Origin: Opeltia flavorubescens
Lineage: Eukaryota > Ascomycota > Lecanoromycetes > Teloschistales > Teloschistaceae
Direction of reading: 5' to 3'
Length of the DNA stretch: 64,000 bases
Assembly: GCA_000442125.1 (NCBI GenBank)
Contig: KE546967.1
Location: 1,054,001-1,118,000 of the forward strand
Made by a program: the position numbers and the translations under genes. Shown here piece after piece: positions 58,636-64,000 of the stretch (its first letter is position 1; every line of letters begins with the position of its first letter). Under the pieces are notes generated by a model. That model did not search any database and had not been told where the DNA came from. It saw only the letters and a program-made list of their open reading frames with translations.

Positions 58636-59326
58636 TCGTTCAAGGGGCCATGCTACTCGCTCACCGTCCAGGTTTTCATTCTCGAACTGTGTTCAAATAG
58701 GCAAAGGCTAAAGAGGGCTGTTGGCATTAGGTTACAAAGTGGATTGAGATTGCAAGCTTGTATTTTAGTCTTCTCGATGGGGCCTTTGTAGCCTTCTGGG
58801 ATAGTTCTTCACACATATACAAATGAGTCCATTAACTTTGTCTGTATTCAAATCCTATGATTTGGCCAAGCCTTAAATATTGGTGCCAGAGTTAATATTT
58901 CACGTCTGTTGCTACGTACTTCCTCAGCGTGGATGACTGTTGCCGTGGTCCAAGGTTCTATATGGATCTAATCAGGTCTGATGAGTTTCTCTTCGGTCAT
59001 TTACATCGTGTGACGACTGGATTATGGAACATTATAATGTCGCCTTCGTTCTTGAGGGCGGCTCATCCATCGCAGTATGCTCGATGTAGGCCATTCATGG
59101 CTTCGGCTTGCTTGGGACTTGTTCCAGGTCTTGAATACCAAATACCAATCTTCGGGGTATAGATGGCGGAGGAAAATTTCCACACCGAGCCTAGCCGCGG
59201 AATATTGTCCTGATGGAACGATTGTTCACGGACATATCCTCCTAACGATGAACGGTCGGCTTGTTCGACGGACGAAGGGCGGCTTTGCAAAGAGATCGAA
59301 GCTTCTACCTTGTAGCCATCCCATTC
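58636..59326. other. Convergent 3' region
   Basis: 691 bp between the stop codons of eIF3a and the uncharacterised minus-strand gene. Only short frames are seen. Confidence 0.5.
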
Positions 59327-60620
59327 TTATTCGGTTGTCACCCCTAATGCATGATAACTCAAAGCATTCTCCCTGATCGTGTCTTCCCACCTCTCACACG
59401 TGTTCTTGAACCCGTCGACCACGTCTCCACATATCGTTCCACATTCACGATTGCTTAGCCGTGTGTCCCAGTTTCCTTCCTCCAACCATCTTATGCCGTC
59501 ATCCCTCATCTGAGACTCTCTTCTGAACTCATCTACTGTGTCTTTGGCTGCTCTCAGTTTGCGAGAAGCGAGCGATGTGGTTTGGCGCAGCATGTGAAGG
59601 CTGTCTGCCAAAGTCGATAATGTTCCAATCAAATCGGCTGCCGACGAATGCAAACTATGGAACAAGGAGATCACACGGGGTTCCGGTGGTGGAAGAAGTT
59701 CTATCGTGGAAGCGAGTAGCGGCAGAAGAATCTCGATCTCGTCGAGGGTGAGTGGGACAGAGAAAGGGGAGACGAAGTGGTGAGAGAGTGTCTTGATAAG
59801 GCGAATCTGATGAGTCAAGTTCGATGCAACAGCCGTATGAGCAGTCAGCAGTCTACGGAATGTCTCTTAGTTTGGACGGTTGCGACCGCATGAAGGAGCC
59901 GTACCGGGTTGCGCCTGATTCCAAGCCGGCTTGGGAGCTTAACTCTCGGAGATTTTCGGTTACACGGTCGATCAGGCCATCTGCTCCGCTTCCGTTGGAC
60001 TCGAGCCCGCGCCGGGCCAGGCTTTCGATTGCTGCTAAACGATGCTCGAGCGAAGCGGAGATTCCTGCCACAGATTCGAGATCGGCACTATCGCCGTAGT
60101 CGGAGCCATCATAGTCAGAGGTGGTAGAAGTCTTTCTCCGTGACCGTGTTCGCGTGGTTTGCTTTGGTGGACTCAAAGAGCGAAGGTCATTTCCTCCATC
60201 GTAAGACACGCCCGATTTGCTAACGTCTATATCATGGTGAACCTCAAATTCAGGCGATCGATAGTGCGCATCAGGGCCGAGGATCGAGCCGATTTCTCCG
60301 TTCTGGCCAATCGAACTCTCCAAATGAGGGTTATACCCACTTTCATTCTCCCAAGCCTCTGATAGCTCGTCGGCGAGATTCCCAAACCCATCGACATCAT
60401 CCTTGTCCATATCCTGGCGGTTGCATTGGGCGATACCAAGGCCGTCATGGCGTAAAGAGGCGGATGTCATGGAGATTGGCGAAGATAAAGAGTGGTTAGA
60501 GAATTTCCTACTCGAACGCTTCTCCGTTGGACTCCACTGAAGGCTTTGAGGACTTGGCGAGGATTGACCGAGATTTGAGGATCTCCGGCGGCGGGCTGGT
60601 GTCCGTGGAGTAGATGGCAT
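59327..60620 (-). CDS. Uncharacterised coiled-coil protein
   Basis: Two exons on the minus strand: 60620-59905 and 59852-59327, with a 52-bp intron (GTACGG to CGTAG), giving 413 aa. The N-terminal 180 residues are Ser/Arg-rich and disordered (MPSTPRTPARRRRSS). From about residue 190 the sequence becomes helical and looks conserved: EHRLAAIESLARRGLES, LIDRVTENLRELSSQAGLES, then across the junction LLTAHTAVASNLTHQIRLIK. The C-terminal region has repeated helix-forming stretches (SLASRKLRAAKDTVDEFRRE) and ends after VDGFKNTCERWEDTIRE. Met 60620 was preferred over one four codons upstream. I recall similar hypothetical proteins in Pezizomycotina but no function. Confidence 0.75.
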
Positions 60621-61044
60621 AATGACCAGCATACACTTTTTGTGAATAGAAAAAAGTGGCTGGTTGGGACGTGCGGTAAGTATACGAAATGTGGGGAATC
60701 CGTAGAGCTACTGATAGCTTTACCAAACAAAATGGGTTATACGGAGAATCTTGTGACGGTAAAGATTTGTATTGCCCTCTGCCATTACGATATCATTGCG
60801 CATAAAAGCGAATGGGTAGAGACTTTGAATAAGTGCAAGGATGCAGACGTTATCCCGAAGGATTCGGAGAACGGCGTGAACGGCTGCTCCCGCTCTCGCT
60901 AAAGTAGCGTCGTAGATCATTCAAAGAAAGCTAACTAGATCTGTGGTAAATTACAAGTACTCTCTCAAGCTCACGGACAACGCTTACTATGGGGGCAATG
61001 ATACAGATGATATCTTCCCTGCCTTGAGCCAAAGAATCAAAATA
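60621..61044. promoter_or_regulatory. Divergent promoter region
   Basis: 424 bp between divergent start codons of the uncharacterised gene and the NatB catalytic subunit. Open frames extend into it on both strands but show no family features. Confidence 0.45.
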
Positions 61045-61751
61045 ATGACAACTATTAGACCATGCTCTCCCGCGGATATATCCAAATTAAATTTGTGCAA
61101 TCTAGACCCGCTCACCGAAAATTATGCCCGCAAATTCTATTTTGACTATCTGGCCAAATGGCCGTCAATGTTCATTGTTGCCGAGAACCAGAAGAATCAA
61201 ATCGTTGCCTATGGTGCGCTAATATGGCACGGATTTTACTTCCTTACTTTCTGTCTAATCACGTATCGCAGTCATGGGTAAGGTCGAAGAAGATCCAGAT
61301 TACATCAAGATCATGGGCGACAAGTACCTTCCCTGGCACGGCCATGTTACTGCTCTCACTGTTGCTCCCCAGTACCGCCAGATGGGCCTCGCTAAACAGT
61401 TGACCGCCCAATTGGACAAGGCATGCGAGCAGGAAAATGCTTGGTTCATGGATCTATTTGTTCGAGTGTCTAATAAGACAGCCATCAATATGTACAAAAA
61501 GATGGGGTAGGTACTCATCATCCTTCCTGTCCGCCTCCGAGCTATCAAGATAGATGTTCATCAACCCGCCGTCCAGATATAGTGTCTATCGCCGCGTGCT
61601 TGGCTATTATAGCGACGATCCCACGGGCAAAGGGACTTCGGAAGATGCGTTTGACATGCGGAAATCCTTGAGTAGAGACAGGAAGAAGACGTACATTCGA
61701 GAGAACGGCGAAAATCATCGGATCTACCCGGAGGATATATACCATGGCTGA
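61045..61751 (+). CDS. NAT3: N-terminal acetyltransferase B catalytic subunit (Naa20)
   Basis: This enzyme acetylates nascent proteins starting Met-Asp, Met-Glu, Met-Asn or Met-Gln, acting at the ribosome with the auxiliary subunit Mdm20/Naa25. Exons 61045-61213, 61272-61506 and 61577-61751 give 192 aa. The start MTTIRPCSPADISKLNLCNL and TENYARKFYFDYLAKWP are characteristic. The GNAT core has LTVAPQYRQMGLAKQL (acetyl-CoA loop, R/QxxGxA) and VSNKTAINMYKKMGYSVYRR, restored across the second intron. The C-terminus has YYSDDPTGKGTSEDAFDMRK. Introns of 58 and 70 bp are GT-AG. Confidence 0.95.
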
Positions 61752-62018
61752 TCGGCCCAACGACGGGCGCAGCTGTATCTGCCACCTGCATAACTTAGAC
61801 TTTCTTATATCAGCTGGCTTACTGGTAATATAGGGATTGGATTGTTGGATTCTTGGCCAGGAGACTTGGTATCCACCATAGCTGGTGCTGGATAAGTATA
61901 GCGCAATGGCCAGATTTTGTTGGTGACTAGTCTTACCATGTGGTTAAAAAACCATAGAAACGTTTCACCGTAGTTGCAGGTTCGTAGACGGAGAAAGTAC
62001 AGGGAGATCTTTCCAAGT

Positions 62019-63272
62019 TCATACTACCATTGCTGTAGGAACGCTGACGCCGCGTGCTGACAGTGGAAATCGAGTCTCTGAGTTCACAGACCGCTTGACG
62101 TCTGTGTGTCCACCTGCAGCCTGAGCACTTTTGTTTTTCCCCTTGGCTTTCTCAACTGCTGCAATGTCCCGGTGTCGAGAGAGCCCGAGCCGCTCATCAA
62201 CTTCTCTCGCTCGATCTAAGAGCTCATCGAGCTCTAGAGCCTCACAGGCCTCGGCGTAATTCTTCGAACCTGCGACTTTCCTGTAGACATGAAGCTTCCC
62301 CGGCATCAATTGACCTAAAGTGAATTTAGTATTGCCCCATTTGTTGTTCACATCAAGTGCAATCTTCATGTACTCCTCCACGACCTCTCTCCACGGCAAT
62401 AGTCCGCCTTCTTCCTCGGTCCGGAATGAACTCGGATTTGCTTCCGCGGCAGTTGCAATCATTGCTCCGTCAACCCCGTATTCTTGCATAAGTTGCAAAG
62501 CTTCCTCCTTATTTTTTACATCACCATTCATGACGCATGCAACGCCCTCTGCTCTACAGATGCCTGCGATCATTCGCAACTGATCACGGATGGCTCGCTC
62601 ACGAGGTCGCATCGGTGTTGTTCGGCAGTGAACTGTTAAACCTGTGATGCCAGTACTGCACAGCTTCCTCACAAGTATTTCAGTCTTGTCTGCGGTCTCG
62701 AGCAATCGGATCTTAACGCTGATGCCAATTTCATAAACATTCCCAACCTCATTCACCAGCGCGGAGAGTATTGACGCGAGATGGTCAGGTGTCTGTAACA
62801 AGGCTGCACCCATCCCTCCTGAAGTCGAAAATGGCTTGGGACATCCGGCATTAACATCAATTCCAGTTACGTGTGGAGCGACCAATTTGGCCGCTTCGAC
62901 GGCCGTGACCGGAGACGAGGTACCCATTTGGAAGATCAAGCGGCCATGTTCTCGTCCGGGGTGCAAACGATAAATCTTACTTTCCTTCACTGCTGCTGCA
63001 GGGTTTTTTGGAGCATGAGAAGGGGTTCGGGTGTAATCGATGGTGAACGAAATGGGATCAATACGCTTTGTGGTACCAATCATGGACTTGTCAATAGTCT
63101 CTGGGCCCCAAACCAAATCTGCACCGTATTTGAGGGCGAGCAGTCTTGATGGCAACTCGCCGGATCGGACCATAGGGGCTAGCACGACTTTTCCCCGATA
63201 ATCCACTCCATTCTTGGGGATGGGAACCCGTTTGGGCGATGCGTTCATAATGGCTTCGGTTAATCGAAGCAT
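62019..63272 (-). CDS. SMM1: tRNA-dihydrouridine(20) synthase
   Basis: This is a flavoenzyme of the Dus2 type that reduces uridine 20 in the tRNA D-loop to dihydrouridine with NAD(P)H and FMN. It is a single exon of 417 aa. VVLAPMVRSGELPSRLLAL and GADLVWGPETIDKS are Dus2 hallmarks; the catalytic cysteine sits in VNAGCPKPFSTSGGMGAALL. Further motifs are LTVHCRTTPMRPRERA, MNGDVKNKEEAL and DGAMIATAAEANPS (FMN-phosphate region). The C-terminal helical domain holds FTLGQLMPGK. The last 50 residues are a Lys/Ser-rich tail without a double-stranded-RNA-binding domain, as in other fungal Dus2. Met at 63272 was kept; an alternative lies eight codons later. Confidence 0.95.
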   Translation of the reverse strand: MLRLTEAIMNASPKRVPIPKNGVDYRGKVVLAPMVRSGELPSRLLALKYGADLVWGPETIDKSMIGTTKRIDPISFTIDYTRTPSHAPKNPAAAVKESKIYRLHPGREHGRLIFQMGTSSPVTAVEAAKLVAPHVTGIDVNAGCPKPFSTSGGMGAALLQTPDHLASILSALVNEVGNVYEIGISVKIRLLETADKTEILVRKLCSTGITGLTVHCRTTPMRPRERAIRDQLRMIAGICRAEGVACVMNGDVKNKEEALQLMQEYGVDGAMIATAAEANPSSFRTEEEGGLLPWREVVEEYMKIALDVNNKWGNTKFTLGQLMPGKLHVYRKVAGSKNYAEACEALELDELLDRAREVDERLGLSRHRDIAAVEKAKGKNKSAQAAGGHTDVKRSVNSETRFPLSARGVSVPTAMVV

Positions 63273-63752
63273 GCCAGAAGAGCATTGTCGATTTCAGGTC
63301 ATGGCTGATATCAAATCTGCACTGCAAGCCTCGCAAAGTTGATTCCAAGTCTACGTGATTTTGTGCATACCGACACAAGTCATGCATAAGTGTACTAGAT
63401 CGGGAACAGCGGAGAGACCCGTCGCCAAAAGCGGACCCTTGCTTGCTAGAAGCGGGCAGTCTACTCGACTGAATGGCATGGTTTAATGGCGAAGATGTAG
63501 CCGTCCAGTATCATCCAAAATTATATGCTTCATTCGTCTTTGATTAGACAGTCTCTGCGCTGCGCCGAGTACACCAATCGGGCTTCACATCATTTGCATA
63601 AATATCACAGTCTCGCAACCCTTAGTGTTCCCACACTGGCTCCGAAACCCACATCAAAAAATAGCCCCGCTAATTCATCGTCCTCAAGCTCTCGACTACA
63701 ACAGCTCACGCATCACTTCTCTACGATCAGTTTACAGTCACACATTGCGAAC
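63273..63752. promoter_or_regulatory. Divergent promoter of Dus2 and pyrophosphatase genes
   Basis: 480 bp between divergent start codons. The last 130 bases before 63753 are C/T- and A-rich, in keeping with a fungal leader of a highly expressed gene. Confidence 0.45.
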
Positions 63753-64000
63753 ATGGCCGGATACCGCACCAGGAAGATCGGCCAGCCGTTTACGCTTGAG
63801 CACCGAGTCTACATTGAAGATAGCCATGGCAATGTTGTCTCGCCTTTTCATGACATCCCGCTCTACGCCAATGAGCAGCAGACCGTCTTGAACATGATCG
63901 TTGAAATTCCCAGATGGACCAACGCAAAAATGGAGGTAAGTCGTGTCATTCCATCTCCAATTGACCTGAATATTGGGCAACTAATTGCAATGAATCATAG
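63753..64000 (+). CDS. IPP1: Inorganic pyrophosphatase, first exon (runs off the window)
   Basis: This cytosolic enzyme hydrolyses pyrophosphate to phosphate and pulls biosynthetic reactions forward. Only exon 1 (63753-63935, 61 codons) is inside the window; it starts [20 protein letters not shown], continues [20 protein letters not shown] and ends [10 protein letters not shown], exactly the N-terminus of fungal IPP1. A GTAAGT donor at 63936 opens an intron that probably ends with the TAG at 63998-64000, the last bases of the window. The catalytic aspartates lie beyond the edge. Confidence 0.93.
   Translation, partial: MAGYRTRKIGQPFTLEHRVYIEDSHGNVVSPFHDIPLYANEQQTVLNMIVEIPRWTNAKMEVSRVIPSPIDLNIGQLIAMNH

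Overview
The window is nuclear DNA of a filamentous ascomycete (Pezizomycotina). The evidence is small GT-AG introns (mostly 45-110 bp) in nearly every gene, alternating gene orientation, and proteins of typical Pezizomycotina form, such as DUF2457 and DUF2406 proteins, a C2H2 factor with a fungal-type C-terminus, a CSN1 and a Ccr4 carrying leucine-rich repeats. I cannot resolve the class. Most of the window is ordinary core-gene territory. I see no transposon, virus-like element, CRISPR array, secondary-metabolite cluster or defence system.

Layout. 1-4.4 kb: gene-poor start, then a C2H2 zinc-finger protein. 5-9.1 kb: DNA primase large subunit convergent with a patatin-type triacylglycerol lipase. 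9.1-11 kb: no gene found. 11-16.2 kb: a leucine-rich-repeat protein and protein phosphatase 1. 16.4-20.8 kb: an unidentified spliced fragment, the SAR1 GTPase and a DUF2457 protein, all on the minus strand. 22.3-25.3 kb: ATP synthase delta subunit and a serine-rich protein of unknown function. 25.5-31.7 kb: a Fun30-type SNF2 ATPase divergent from VMA21, then a DUF2406 protein. 31.7-34.1 kb: gap. 34.1-41.6 kb: glucose-6-phosphate dehydrogenase, COP9 subunit 1, a mitochondrial-type TRM61-like methyltransferase, a monoglyceride-lipase-like hydrolase and a four-exon LYR protein of the ETFRF1 type. 42.9-45.3 kb: CCR4. 48.4-54.6 kb: cAMP phosphodiesterase, an Rdx-family protein and a heterotrimeric G-protein gamma subunit. 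55.2-64 kb: eIF3a, an unrecognised protein, NatB catalytic subunit, tRNA-dihydrouridine synthase 2, and the first exon of inorganic pyrophosphatase, cut by the window edge.

The genes do not form one pathway. The closest functional link is the pair of cAMP/G-protein signalling components at 48.4-54.6 kb. Lipid turnover (two lipases), translation and RNA decay (eIF3a, CCR4, two tRNA-modification enzymes) and proteostasis (CSN1, VMA21, SAR1) are represented by scattered housekeeping genes. Exon boundaries were read by hand from splice consensus, reading-frame continuity and remembered family sequence; no alignment was run. Several genes were rebuilt from exons too short to appear as long open frames: VMA21, ETFRF1-like, G gamma, Rdx, SAR1 and the 5' ends of G6PD, LRR, TRM61-like and the monoglyceride lipase.

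The items most worth a second look are a 13-nt microexon in the LYR gene, a GC-AG intron in PP1, a stop-free 60-bp intron in the Fun30 ATPase domain, and four short coding-like stretches (about 0.9-1.3, 16.4-16.8, 21.9-22.1 and 42.0-42.3 kb) that I could not assign.
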